DNA of 64,000 bases from Aminipila butyrica (GCF_010669305.1 NZ_CP048649.1:3224001-3288000); one strand, 5' to 3'; shown: positions 15,250 to 25,198, counted from the stretch's first letter. Notes: generated by a model from the letters alone, not told the origin. Numbers and translations: made by a program.

Positions 15250-15256
15250 ACAGCTT

Positions 15257-15640
15257 TTATTCCTGAAGCAGCATTTCCCGTTCAGCTTTTTCAAACTCAT
15301 CTATAGCAGTATCCTCATCGTTATAATAATCTTCCCAAAACCCCAATCTTGACCACAGTTTAGGCAATATAGAATATGACCCGTCCTTTTCTTTATTCAC
15401 CACCCAGCACGCGGATAGTTCCTCTGAGGTAATTTCAAATAATTTTGCGGGGAAAGGTATAACAATACCATCATTATCCTTTATTCGATAAAGAATAAAA
15501 TCTCCAATAGATTCACTAAAAGATGATTCTGATTTGTCATAGAATTCTATAGCTAAAACGGTATATTCCATACCTACTTTTAAACTCTGATATTGCCCCT
15601 CCCCATCTAATCTTTTCGTATCAATGCACCTAACTTTCAT
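15257..15640 (-). CDS. cognate immunity protein of the Rhs toxin tip
   Basis: A 127-residue acidic cytosolic protein immediately downstream of the Rhs gene (13 bases), with an AAGGAGGAATGCAAG site before ATG 15640. It starts MKVRCIDTKRLDGEG and contains LAIEFYDKS, GDFILYRIKDNDG and the acidic tail WEDYYNDEDTAIDEFEKAER. I cannot name the Imm family, but the position, size, coupling and the existence of a diverged copy beside a copied toxin tip make an antitoxin role very likely: binding and blocking the tip in the producing cell. Confidence 0.75.
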   Translation of the reverse strand: MKVRCIDTKRLDGEGQYQSLKVGMEYTVLAIEFYDKSESSFSESIGDFILYRIKDNDGIVIPFPAKLFEITSEELSACWVVNKEKDGSYSILPKLWSRLGFWEDYYNDEDTAIDEFEKAEREMLLQE

Positions 15641-15653
15641 CTTGCATTCCTCC

Positions 15654-18600
15654 TTACTTATTAAATTTTACTTTCATCTCGTATGTCGATATTTGTCCTG
15701 TTTTTACGTTTTGATAAAAATGAACTTGAAAACTTCCGCTTGGACTTTTAAATGTTCTCGTAGACATCTTAGCCCAATCATTAATGGAACTACCATCACG
15801 GGTTAGAGCTTTAATGACATTGGAGCTGTTAAGTTTACTACCAGGCATAATTTTATTTGAATTCTTTATAACTTCAGCGCGTAATGTACCACTATTTGTA
15901 AATATCGAGCTTGCTTCTTCATATGTCAATTTTACATTAAGTTTTGGCATATTAGCAATATTGTTAGCACCGGTCTTGCCAGCACCGCTAACTACCGTCT
16001 TCCCAGCCGTCGTGGTAACTGATGTTCTTGGGACTGCACTCTTATATGCACCATATCCTCCAGCAAAGGTAGTCACTACCGCAGCGCTATCTATCCAGTG
16101 CTGCATTGATAAAGGCTTTTCGGGATTAACTGCACCATTTACCGTATCGAAGAATCCCATAGACAGCCAATTGCCCACATTGTATGCACTTGGATTGTCC
16201 CGCATAGTATCGGCTCGATATACCATTCCATGCCAAACATCATCAAATATATATTTGTTGCCACTGGGGTCTATATACAATATTGGGTTATTTCGGCAGT
16301 ACGTATACAGATTCAAACTTAACGGGTCATTTACATCTCCAGTAAAACTGTCTTCACTGATAAATCTTCCTATTTCCGGATCATAATATCTTGCTCTAAG
16401 ATAAATATCCCCCGTCTCTTTGTCAAAATACTCCCCACAATACCTGAATGGATTGCTGTCGTTTGAATCAATGTTTTTCTCATTTCCAAAGGCATCATAC
16501 ACATACCCTTTCGTGACATTCCCAGCACCATCGGCTAACTGTACTACATCCCCATGGGTGTTGAACAGATACCATCCATTTTGGTCACTTTTAATCAGTC
16601 CATTCCCTCGGATGTAACGGTTGGTAACAGCATTGCTTCCGTCAAGCTCTAAGGCTATATCCTGTCCTTCCCATACCTGTGTAGTTTTTATGCCGTTTAC
16701 TGTCTTTGATATACGAAGTCCATCTGGTTTATAAGCATAAGCAATATCTCCTACGTCATTTTTCACTGCCGTCATTCGATCAAAGCCGTCATAGGTGTAA
16801 GCCTCATTGCTTGCAAGCTGCCTTTCGGCTCCCTCATTTACGGTCTCCGTTTTCTTGCTGATTGTATTTCCGTTAGCATCGTACTGATAGTCGGTAATAT
16901 CCTTCTTACCTCCTGCCTGCTTGGTTTCCTCCGTCAGCCTGTTGTTCAGGTCATACGTATAACCTACAATGTAGGCTTCTGCGCCGCTGACGGCCATTGC
17001 GCTGCGATTATTGGCCCTGTCAAAAGTGTATGTCTTGGTGATGGCATCAGAAACTCCGCTTTCCGCTTCTTTCGTCAACCTACCAAGTCCATCATAACTG
17101 TAGCTTGTCTGTCTGCCCTTATTGTCCCTCTTCGTGGCCTGATTTCCATCTAGATAATAGGTATAGTCATAGCTGGACAAAACATCTGACCCCTTTTTAT
17201 TGTTTAAGGAGGTGACCATGTTTGCCAGGTTATAGGTATATGCTGAGCTGTCTCCGTTTCCATAGCTCAGGCTGTTTCTGTTTCCATTGGCATCATAGGA
17301 ATAGGTTGCTACCAGCATTCCCGCTTCATAGACCTGAATTAGTCTGTCTTTTTTATCATAAGTATAAGCCAATTCCTTCTTTGAGGTTCCATTTACTTTA
17401 ACCACAGAAGTCTTTACATTTCCTGCTGTATCATAGGTATACACCTTTTCAACACCGTTTGAATCGGTTTCCTTGACTTTTCTTCCTTGATCGTCGTAAA
17501 TATAATCTGTCCGCAGATTCTCATTCTGAGTAAAAGCCAGTGCTCCTGTCTGCGTATAACCCATGGTCTCTGACTGAGTCGCTTCGTTCTTTGTCACACT
17601 CTGACTAAGCTTTCTTGACAGCCCATCATACGCATATCTTGTGACAACACCGTTTTTATCCGTCTTTGACGTCATGTTTCCATTGATGTCATAGATATAC
17701 GTTTCTTTTTTCCCAAGCGGATCCGTCAAAACAGTCAGGTGTCCGTATTGGTCATATTCATATTTCGTCAGTTGTGCACCCTGTGCGGTTTTCATCGCCG
17801 TCAGATTTCCGGCTACATCATAAGTGTATTCCACCTGATTTGCCAAAGCACTTCCATTATAATTTTTGACCTGTGTCAGCTTATTCTTATTGTTATAGAC
17901 ATTCTCAATCTTTGTAGAAGCTTCCTCTGCGCCCGGCAAATTATTTTTTATCTGTTTTCGGATCAAGTTTCCATTGGCATCGTAATAATACTTGGTTACA
18001 GCCATGGATGTTTCCGTAAAAGGCGTTTCTTCCTTTGCCAATCTTCCAAGAGCGTCATAGGTGTATAAAGTCTTATACGTTCCACCCGCCGCATTGCTTC
18101 TGGCATCTGTTACAGCAGTTTTTCGCCCTGCTGCATCGTAGCCTGTCGTAACGCAGTTGCCATTGACATCATACTGCCGGATAACATTTCCTGCATGATC
18201 ATATTCATTCCTTGCAGTAAAGTGTTCCGAATAGTTCTCCGTATTGGCTCTTGCCGATTTTTCCTTGACTGCCTGCCCTAGATAATTATACTCAAACGTG
18301 TGGAATACTTCCGTCCCGTTAATGATCTGGCCCTTCTTGGTCACTCTGCCGTATTTATCATTATATTCCGTGGTTTGGAGGGAACTGCAATCTGCTCCTC
18401 CTTCCACAGTCTTGATGATTTTATCATCATAGTATGCGGTAGATTCTTGAGCCAGTGTTTTATTGGTTTGGTCAGCAGAGCGCTTTAAGATGATGCGGTC
18501 TTTATTATCGTAGCCATAAGTGGTTACACTTCCACCCGCCGCCAGATCGTTTTGTTCCTTTGCTATCCTGTATGCACTGTCATACTCATTGGCCTTGAGA

Positions 18601-21600
18601 AGGATTTCTTTGCCCCCCTCTACACGGTATACCCCGGTTAGATTTCCTGCAGGGTCATACTGATAACGGGTCACTTGTCCCAGCTCGTCGGTTTCTGTGG
18701 TTATATTTGCTGGTGTATTATAGACATATATTTTGGTGCTGTTATCTGGATACTGAACTTTCGTTACTCTTCCGGACTTGTCATAGGTGTAATGGGTTAC
18801 ATTGCCATTGCCATCGGTTTCTGTCAAAATTCTCCCATAGATATCGTGGGTCGCCTGTCTTGATATGCTTCCCAGATTCTTTCCGTCCGCATCTGTTACG
18901 TTTTGAACGGTAATACCGGTTAAATACGCACCGTCCTTATAGGTGTTGCCCGTTCCAATGAATGTTCCGGCAGCTACATCCGTATACCTATTGCTCTGAA
19001 TAACATTTCCATACGAATCATAAGCAAAATCACTTTTTGCCTTTAACTGCCCATTTTCATAAACCAAGGACTGTGCAACGGTCTTTTTATCGGCTGATGG
19101 CAGATTCTGTTCAGAAATAACCGTAGCGGCATCCCTTTTATAGGACTTGCCTGTCACATAGTTGTACTGGCTATCGTAGGTCAAGGATACTTTATACTCC
19201 GCATCTCCAGTGTTACCTTCTGAGAGAGACGGCCAATAGGAAACGGCATTGCCTTTATCATCATAAGCATAGCACTCAATATTTTTAAATGCCTGCTTGT
19301 TTGATGTGTCATATCTTTCTGTGGTTATCTTTGTCTTGGAAGGATGCACAAGCTGATTATACACATTGTACGTATTGGATGTAGACTGAACTAATTTCAC
19401 GCCGGCATCATACACTTTTTCATAAGTGCAATATCCTCGATGATAATCAAAGCCATATTCTTTCGTAATATTCCGAGATACATCTTTTTCTTTTACATAC
19501 CAATCATTCCATATTTCAAAAGGATCCTTATCTGGAAGTTCTTTGCTGTAGCCATCCGCATTATATAAGGCATCTCTTAGCTGCCCATTTTTCTTGTATT
19601 GATAGGAGTATTCATACTCCTTTCTGTTGTACTCTTTTCCATTCTGACTATCAAATCGGCTTTTGATGGCAATATCCATGATGCAGCCATAGTCATGCCA
19701 GGCATTGCTTCTTGGATAATATTCATAATTAACCGTCAGCCCCGTGGGATAAGTGATCTTGGATAACCCTGCATAGTAGTTTGGATAATATTTATCATCG
19801 TCACCAAAACTATCTACACCCATAAATTTGTTGCGGTCGGACAGTTTAAAACGTGCCCCAAAATCTGCTCCGCACAAAATATCAGTATAATTATAAGTAG
19901 TTACTTCTCCTGCCGGATTCGTCACTTGAGACAAGTTATATTCATTAAACTGCCCCGGATATTTTTCATATCCCCGCATCTTGTCCAGTTCTCTTGCTTT
20001 GTTTCGGTTGACCGTATAAGTAATGGTCTGACCATCAGGCATCGTTAAAACTTTGTCATAGCCCGCTCCAGAAGTCTTATTTGTAATCGCGGTGACTCTT
20101 CCAAGTGAGTCTGTTATATTGACATCTGTCATGTTGTTGATGGTAGCATACACAAAAGATATGGTATTTCCAAACCGATCGACGATTGCAATCAATTTGC
20201 CGTCCCCGTTGAAATATTCTTTTTTTCCATCTGCATAAGTCACACTGTGGGCAGACTTCTGGCCTCTCACCTCTTTTGCCTCATTGGCGAAGATGACATC
20301 TTTATAGGTGTAATGCCCCAGATTGTTCACCCAATTTGGTGATATGCAGAATGTCCTGCCGTCAGACAAATGAAGTTTCATATAATCATAATAAAAGGTA
20401 TCTTTGTCTATATATGAAAAATTGAATTTCCATCCTGTTCCCAATCCCCATATTTTGTCATTTACCGTAGATGGATTTGAAACTTGCTTACCTGATATGG
20501 TATTAGTGGTTGCTGACGTCATGGCAATTTTATAGATATAGGCAGAATAAGAATCTCCGTCTGCTTTTATTTTTTGCTGACTGTACAGCCCTCTTAAAGC
20601 ATCCGAATCAATTACTTCATCGTCACCTTGGGGCTTATATTTTTTTGTCTCAATGCAATTTCCCATGGTTCCATCTGGATTCTTGGCAAATTGCTTTTCT
20701 CTTTCATAGACCTTCATGGTCGAGTATATGGGTTTACCTTTTTTGTTGGTACCATATTGTATTTTTCCATTGATATTGTAATAGTTTGCTTGATCTGTAC
20801 TGTACTGTCTTGTTATATCTAAATCCATCCCCCCTGCTCCGGGCAAAATGACATCTGTCACATTATAATCGAGAGTCCCCGAGCTTAAGTTGATTTGTTC
20901 GTTTGCCCCCTCATTATGCTTAAAAGGCGCACTCAACAGTTTTTCCGGATTATATTTTACCTCTGAGAAATCATCTCCGCTTGCCGTCAAAGCAGCCCGA
21001 CGAAAACGCTTTTCATAAAGAGAATCTACTGTTTCCTGTGCTTTTTCATCTAATACCTCATCTCTGGTTCCCTGTTGAATTGCCTCTTTAATCTCTTCTT
21101 CTGTCAGCCCATAGCTAATCATATCTGAATAGGTGAGCAGCGCAGCTTCTATATTTTCTCCCTGCTGTCCAGAATATCTAAAGAATTCATCGCTGACTCC
21201 AAAAAAGTCACATACTTTTAATTTGTTTTCATCAGACAGTTCCTCATATGTCATATTGGAACTTGATAAAATTCGGATAATTTCATTGGTCGCATCCAAT
21301 AGCTCTTGTCTTGTTCCTATATAACCGGTCATCCCGTAATAGATCTGCCGGGACAACTGCTCCGAAATAGCCGAGGTATCCAGTTCATCGCATATTTCTT
21401 CTGCTACAAAGTCAGGTACATTGCTACCTCCGGTATAGTTCGCTATACCATAGTCAGAAAAGTCTTCTGCACTATTGCCTGATTCATCACAGAGAAGACT
21501 CCCCGTTTGATTGGCAGTATAATCCAAAGTAACCGCCGTATTAGGGGTTACAGCCTCACCAAGTGTTAAAATAGCCTTATTATTGAATATATCGATTTCC

Positions 21601-22163
21601 GTTATTGCGGTTTCATCTGCAGATATTGGATAAATGGTTGTATTTCCTGAGATGGTATAGGCTGGATTGGAAGGCTTCTGATAGACTGGATCTATATTCT
21701 TTATATCCTCTGTTTTTTTAGGGTTATTATAGATCATCTTTACTTTAAAATCTTTTGGTAACGGAAGTTTATTCGCATCCAAGATTTTATTAAAATTTAA
21801 GGTCAGAATATTCCCATTGACAAACGCACTGTTTATCAATAAAGGCATTTCATCTCCTTCTATCGTTTTTTTATCGGGTAATTTAAGCTCACCGTCATCC
21901 TGTTCCGCTACCTGAAGCTTGCTCTCACCCGTACTAAAATTAGTTTCAACCTTGTCTTTCGTGCTTAATGATTCTGTACTTGTTAAAGCTGTGTCTGCAT
22001 CATCTGTTTCTTCACGAAACAACTTATCATGACTTGACATCTCTACATCTATGTTGTTACCATCAGACAAAAACGCCTCTGCATGTACCGTCTGAAAACC
22101 CATGAACGTGATAGTTAGGCACGTAATAATAAGAAAACTTGTAACTTTCTTTATTATTTTCAT
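15654..22163 (-). CDS. secreted Rhs/YD-repeat polymorphic toxin (WapA-like)
   Basis: A 2169-residue protein. Residues 1-28 are a Sec signal peptide (FLIITCLTITFMGFQTVHA, cleavage before EAF). About residues 108-250 resemble an SwmB-type bacterial Ig-like domain (ILTLNFNKILDANKLPLP; NKAILTLGEAV). The bulk, from about 430 to 1880, is a long series of YD repeats such as YTYDALGRL and YQYDPAGNL, which form a closed shell in this family. The Rhs core is near 1890-1968 (NPFRYCGEYFD, YLRARYYDPEIGRFISEDS, NPILYIDPSG). The final 150 or so residues are a variable tip containing LTRDGSSINDWAKMST and SPSGSFQVHFYQN, probably a small nuclease; I cannot name it. GGGGGAG precedes ATG 22163. It likely mediates contact-dependent competition. 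Confidence 0.9.
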   Translation of the reverse strand: MKIIKKVTSFLIITCLTITFMGFQTVHAEAFLSDGNNIDVEMSSHDKLFREETDDADTALTSTESLSTKDKVETNFSTGESKLQVAEQDDGELKLPDKKTIEGDEMPLLINSAFVNGNILTLNFNKILDANKLPLPKDFKVKMIYNNPKKTEDIKNIDPVYQKPSNPAYTISGNTTIYPISADETAITEIDIFNNKAILTLGEAVTPNTAVTLDYTANQTGSLLCDESGNSAEDFSDYGIANYTGGSNVPDFVAEEICDELDTSAISEQLSRQIYYGMTGYIGTRQELLDATNEIIRILSSSNMTYEELSDENKLKVCDFFGVSDEFFRYSGQQGENIEAALLTYSDMISYGLTEEEIKEAIQQGTRDEVLDEKAQETVDSLYEKRFRRAALTASGDDFSEVKYNPEKLLSAPFKHNEGANEQINLSSGTLDYNVTDVILPGAGGMDLDITRQYSTDQANYYNINGKIQYGTNKKGKPIYSTMKVYEREKQFAKNPDGTMGNCIETKKYKPQGDDEVIDSDALRGLYSQQKIKADGDSYSAYIYKIAMTSATTNTISGKQVSNPSTVNDKIWGLGTGWKFNFSYIDKDTFYYDYMKLHLSDGRTFCISPNWVNNLGHYTYKDVIFANEAKEVRGQKSAHSVTYADGKKEYFNGDGKLIAIVDRFGNTISFVYATINNMTDVNITDSLGRVTAITNKTSGAGYDKVLTMPDGQTITYTVNRNKARELDKMRGYEKYPGQFNEYNLSQVTNPAGEVTTYNYTDILCGADFGARFKLSDRNKFMGVDSFGDDDKYYPNYYAGLSKITYPTGLTVNYEYYPRSNAWHDYGCIMDIAIKSRFDSQNGKEYNRKEYEYSYQYKKNGQLRDALYNADGYSKELPDKDPFEIWNDWYVKEKDVSRNITKEYGFDYHRGYCTYEKVYDAGVKLVQSTSNTYNVYNQLVHPSKTKITTERYDTSNKQAFKNIECYAYDDKGNAVSYWPSLSEGNTGDAEYKVSLTYDSQYNYVTGKSYKRDAATVISEQNLPSADKKTVAQSLVYENGQLKAKSDFAYDSYGNVIQSNRYTDVAAGTFIGTGNTYKDGAYLTGITVQNVTDADGKNLGSISRQATHDIYGRILTETDGNGNVTHYTYDKSGRVTKVQYPDNSTKIYVYNTPANITTETDELGQVTRYQYDPAGNLTGVYRVEGGKEILLKANEYDSAYRIAKEQNDLAAGGSVTTYGYDNKDRIILKRSADQTNKTLAQESTAYYDDKIIKTVEGGADCSSLQTTEYNDKYGRVTKKGQIINGTEVFHTFEYNYLGQAVKEKSARANTENYSEHFTARNEYDHAGNVIRQYDVNGNCVTTGYDAAGRKTAVTDARSNAAGGTYKTLYTYDALGRLAKEETPFTETSMAVTKYYYDANGNLIRKQIKNNLPGAEEASTKIENVYNNKNKLTQVKNYNGSALANQVEYTYDVAGNLTAMKTAQGAQLTKYEYDQYGHLTVLTDPLGKKETYIYDINGNMTSKTDKNGVVTRYAYDGLSRKLSQSVTKNEATQSETMGYTQTGALAFTQNENLRTDYIYDDQGRKVKETDSNGVEKVYTYDTAGNVKTSVVKVNGTSKKELAYTYDKKDRLIQVYEAGMLVATYSYDANGNRNSLSYGNGDSSAYTYNLANMVTSLNNKKGSDVLSSYDYTYYLDGNQATKRDNKGRQTSYSYDGLGRLTKEAESGVSDAITKTYTFDRANNRSAMAVSGAEAYIVGYTYDLNNRLTEETKQAGGKKDITDYQYDANGNTISKKTETVNEGAERQLASNEAYTYDGFDRMTAVKNDVGDIAYAYKPDGLRISKTVNGIKTTQVWEGQDIALELDGSNAVTNRYIRGNGLIKSDQNGWYLFNTHGDVVQLADGAGNVTKGYVYDAFGNEKNIDSNDSNPFRYCGEYFDKETGDIYLRARYYDPEIGRFISEDSFTGDVNDPLSLNLYTYCRNNPILYIDPSGNKYIFDDVWHGMVYRADTMRDNPSAYNVGNWLSMGFFDTVNGAVNPEKPLSMQHWIDSAAVVTTFAGGYGAYKSAVPRTSVTTTAGKTVVSGAGKTGANNIANMPKLNVKLTYEEASSIFTNSGTLRAEVIKNSNKIMPGSKLNSSNVIKALTRDGSSINDWAKMSTRTFKSPSGSFQVHFYQNVKTGQISTYEMKVKFNK

Positions 22164-22420
22164 TATTCTCCCCCTTTGTAAAATAGACCTTCTGTTTATC
22201 TCTTCATTCCCTTGTCTCCCACACTTTCAACGCTGCATTCCTTGCAATTTCAGTCACAGCTTTGAAAGCTTCTTTTAACGTATCTTGTTGCCCCCCTTTC
22301 TTACAGGATTTAAGGTAAATATCTAGATATTTGCCCTAAGATAAGTATAAGTCTAAATTTCTACTTTTTTCTGGCTTATCTTTTTCTATTTTCTACCAAT
22401 ATTCGATATTTTTTAACACT
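22164..22420 (-). other. Rhs upstream region with a start-less vestigial frame
   Basis: No intact gene is seen. On the minus strand GGGGGG is followed nine bases later by ACG, then an open stretch LKEAFKAVTEIARNAALKVW ending in a stop near 22200. It is amphipathic and helical, and ACG is one base from ATG, so it may be a decayed leader peptide or the end of a lost gene. It may also be chance. Confidence 0.2.
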
Positions 22421-22451
22421 AAAAAGCACCTGCCAATATCGGCAGGTGCTT
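22421..22451 (-). terminator. terminator of the tolC-like gene
   Basis: AAGCACCTGCC (22424-22434) and GGCAGGTGCTT (22441-22451) form an 11-bp stem; on the minus strand it is followed by TTTTAG. Confidence 0.85.
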
Positions 22452-22503
22452 AACTTAAACCCTTTTTCTTTTAAATAATTTCGTTCCTTCTGAGCTCAGC
22501 CAA

Positions 22504-23742
22504 CTACAACGCAGCCGGTGAAATACCTACTCCAGTAGACAACTTGTAGCTTTCCACTGCTAAGTTGTAGCCCAATAGAGCTCCAGCTTGACTTAGTTTA
22601 GCACTGTTCAATGCCAGCTGTACCTGCTGTACATCGGAAGAAGTCACCATACCCAACTGAAATCTTCTATTTATGGTATTTAGGCTGTCTTCAGCATTTT
22701 TCAAAGTCTTTTTACCAGTCTGTACCGTGTTATAAGCATCCATCATAGCGTCGTACTTAGAACGTACATCTAATTCAATATCCGTCGGTTTGTTCTGTAA
22801 GGCAATCTGAGCGTTTAGCAGTTGAGTCTTGGCATCAATATACTTAGATGAACTGCTGGGATAAGCTTTATAACTGTTAAAATTTAATTGAGACAACTCT
22901 ACATTATAAGTAGCTGTCTTCATTTCAATACGGTTTTTCAGTGCAGCCTCTACAGCCTGAGCCAAAGTCGTCTCTGGCAATTCGACCTCCTGAATACTGT
23001 CCGTCAATACAACCTCCTGAGAAATGTTATAGCCCAAATAGTCGTTAAAACTCTGTTTTAACTGCTGCAAGGAACTCTTTGCAGCCTCTAAATCAGTTTG
23101 CGCACTCTGGACCTCTTTATCCATCGCATCTACTTCGCTTTTGGAGGCAGAACCCACCTGATATCTTCTCTCGGTAGTAGCCAGTAAACTCTTTTTCAGC
23201 GTCAAGCCTTCATTGACAAGATTCACCTGATTTTCTGTGTTTTTCAAGGTGTAATATTTTTGCATTAAGCCCTGCTTTAAGGCATTCATTCGGGCTTCGT
23301 CATTTTTGTCCACCATGGACCTAGCAAAGTCTCGTCTGGACTGAAGCAACTTTTTATTAGAGGTATCAAAACCAGTAATAACGGCATCTACTTTTTCCAG
23401 TTTGCTCAGACTACTGGAGTTTTCGCCATAGCCCTTAGCTGCACTGTCATCACTCTGCTTCTGCAGCTTAATCAGTTCCATGGTCTTACTGTTATCCAGC
23501 TGTTTATAGGCCCCTTCCAGAGACAACTGAATAGGCTCTAGCTTAACAGCAGCCTCCGTAGTGGTTTCTTCATTGCCTTCTGCGGTTTGCGCAGGAGCCT
23601 CCGTTGCTGCTGCGCTCTCTGTCGCCGCTGCCTTAGTGGATGCTGGCGCAGTGCTGGCTGTATCGGCAAAGGCCAGCGAAGCGGTGGACATAGTAACGGC
23701 CATGCAGATGGACAGAGTCCATAAAATATATTTCTTCTTCAT
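22504..23742 (-). CDS. TolC-family efflux duct protein
   Basis: A 412-residue exported protein with a signal peptide (residues 1-26, ending SLAFA), a low-complexity Ala/Thr/Glu linker (about 28-65), then two TolC/OEP repeats rich in long coiled helices. The paired motifs RRYQVGSASKSEVDAMDKEV and RRFQLGMVTSSDVQQVQLAL are the classic duplicated OEP signature. In Gram-negative bacteria such proteins form the outer-membrane exit of RND pumps. Here it presumably serves the RND pump at 6912-11058, from which it is separated by the kinase gene and the Rhs island. It stands alone, with a terminator behind it, and is divergent from the response regulator. Confidence 0.85.
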   Translation of the reverse strand: MKKKYILWTLSICMAVTMSTASLAFADTASTAPASTKAAATESAAATEAPAQTAEGNEETTTEAAVKLEPIQLSLEGAYKQLDNSKTMELIKLQKQSDDSAAKGYGENSSSLSKLEKVDAVITGFDTSNKKLLQSRRDFARSMVDKNDEARMNALKQGLMQKYYTLKNTENQVNLVNEGLTLKKSLLATTERRYQVGSASKSEVDAMDKEVQSAQTDLEAAKSSLQQLKQSFNDYLGYNISQEVVLTDSIQEVELPETTLAQAVEAALKNRIEMKTATYNVELSQLNFNSYKAYPSSSSKYIDAKTQLLNAQIALQNKPTDIELDVRSKYDAMMDAYNTVQTGKKTLKNAEDSLNTINRRFQLGMVTSSDVQQVQLALNSAKLSQAGALLGYNLAVESYKLSTGVGISPAAL

Positions 23743-24041
23743 TTCTAAATTTCTCCCTTAGCTTTATGTATCGCTGAAAAACAAAAGTGTTTCACACTAA
23801 ATTACATCTTATTAAAATCATTATACCTGCGGAATATTAACTGAAAATAAATTTTTTGTTTATGTTGGCTTAATATTCCTGCTCTATTATATATAAGGAT
23901 AGCCTTTTGCTTTTAGCAAGAAGGCCCTTTTATATACCGTGCAGACTGCATTCCTCAAAATAAACCAGCGAATGGGGCTCTGCACCAGACAATATACAAG
24001 CGTTTGCGTTCATGATAAAATAAGTGGATTGGAGGTGTATC

Positions 24042-24716
24042 ATGTTTCGAATTTTAGTTGTAGAGGATGATACCAATACAAGAAAATTGATGAAGGCCGT
24101 TTTATCAGCCAACGGTTATCTGCCCTTGACGGCCTCAGACGGCTTACAGGCCTTGGATATTCTGGATTCTGAGCACATAGATTTAATCATTCTCGATGTG
24201 ATGATGCCTCATATGGACGGCTACGAGTTAACCCAGGAGCTTCGCAGTTCCGGTTACGAACTGCCTATTTTAATGGTTACAGCCAAACAACTGCCTGCGG
24301 ACAAGCGAAAAGGCTTTATAGTAGGCACGGACGATTATATGACGAAACCAGTAGACGAAGAGGAGATGCTTCTGCGCATCAAAGCCCTTCTGCGCAGGGC
24401 CCAAATCGTCAATGACCACAAACTGACGATCGGCGAAGTCGTTTTAGACTACGATGCCTTAACCGTACAGCGGGGAGAAGAGGTCCAAACTCTACCGCAG
24501 AAAGAATTTTATCTGCTCTACAAGTTATTGGCCTATCCCAACAAGATATTTACCCGTATTCAGCTCATGGATGAAATCTGGGGTATGGAATCGGAATCCA
24601 CTGATTACACGGTCAATGTCCATATCAACCGACTGCGAAAACGGTTTGAAAAATATCCCGAATTTACGATTGAAACTATCCGCGGACTAGGTTATAAAGC
24701 CGTGAAAAACGTATAG
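24042..24716 (+). CDS. OmpR/PhoB-family response regulator
   Basis: A 224-residue regulator. The receiver domain has the acidic cluster VVEDDTN, the phospho-acceptor Asp in IILDVMMPHMDGYE, the Thr in MVTAKQ and the Lys in DYMTKPVDEEE. The C-terminal winged helix (about 130-224) ends with NVHINRLRKRFEKYPEF and ETIRGLGYKAV. ATG 24042 is chosen because GGAGGTG lies seven bases upstream. It is divergent from the tolC-like gene and has no adjacent kinase; the kinase at 11385 has no adjacent regulator, so the two are the obvious pair controlling pump and duct. Confidence 0.9.
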   Translation: MFRILVVEDDTNTRKLMKAVLSANGYLPLTASDGLQALDILDSEHIDLIILDVMMPHMDGYELTQELRSSGYELPILMVTAKQLPADKRKGFIVGTDDYMTKPVDEEEMLLRIKALLRRAQIVNDHKLTIGEVVLDYDALTVQRGEEVQTLPQKEFYLLYKLLAYPNKIFTRIQLMDEIWGMESESTDYTVNVHINRLRKRFEKYPEFTIETIRGLGYKAVKNV

Positions 24717-24756
24717 CCTATTGGCTCTTCCATTCGCAACCCCTTCCAGCTACCTT

Positions 24757-25038
24757 TTATAAAATCTCCCGTTCCACCGACACCACCTGGGCCTCTGTGT
24801 TGCTTTCTATAAAGTTCAGTACGTTGTCCAGGATGCTGTTGGCATGGGCAGTCTCATCTGTTACGCAGGATATGCCGATGACAATAGCCTGATGCATATC
24901 CTGTTTGTCGACCTCCGCAATAGAAATATTGAACTTGTTCCCAGCCTTTGCGCACAGGCTCTTCACCACCATACGCTTCTCTTTTAAGGAATGTACCCAG
25001 GGTGCATGCAACTCAATCAGCATGGTTCCTATAATCAT
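24757..25038 (-). CDS. ylxP: YlxP-like protein (DUF503)
   Basis: A 93-residue small alpha/beta protein matching the DUF503/YlxP family over its full length: MIIGTMLIELHAPWVHSLKE at the N-terminus, then KRMVVKSL, FNISIAEVDKQD and a helical end. In many Firmicutes it is encoded in the nusA-infB-rbfA region and is thought to act in ribosome or translation-related functions; the exact role is unknown. Here it stands alone. GGAGGATAGATACAG precedes the ATG. It converges with the response regulator gene. Confidence 0.85.
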   Translation of the reverse strand: MIIGTMLIELHAPWVHSLKEKRMVVKSLCAKAGNKFNISIAEVDKQDMHQAIVIGISCVTDETAHANSILDNVLNFIESNTEAQVVSVEREIL

Positions 25039-25169
25039 CTGTATCTATCCTCCCTCTATTTTCTATCTATTTTATCATCTTTTACCCCTTCGCACCAGCC
25101 CTTCTAGGTGCTCTATTGGCAGTATTTATAGAATCACCAAACCAGTCTCCCACTATTTGGAATACTAGA

Positions 25170-25198
25170 TTGCCTGTTTTTTTATTTTATGGTATATT
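25170..25198 (+). promoter_or_regulatory. promoter of the chemotaxis receptor gene
   Basis: TTGCCT (25170-25175), 17 bp, TATATT (25193-25198). It implies a transcript start near 25205 and a 220-base untranslated leader before the receptor ATG. Confidence 0.6.
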
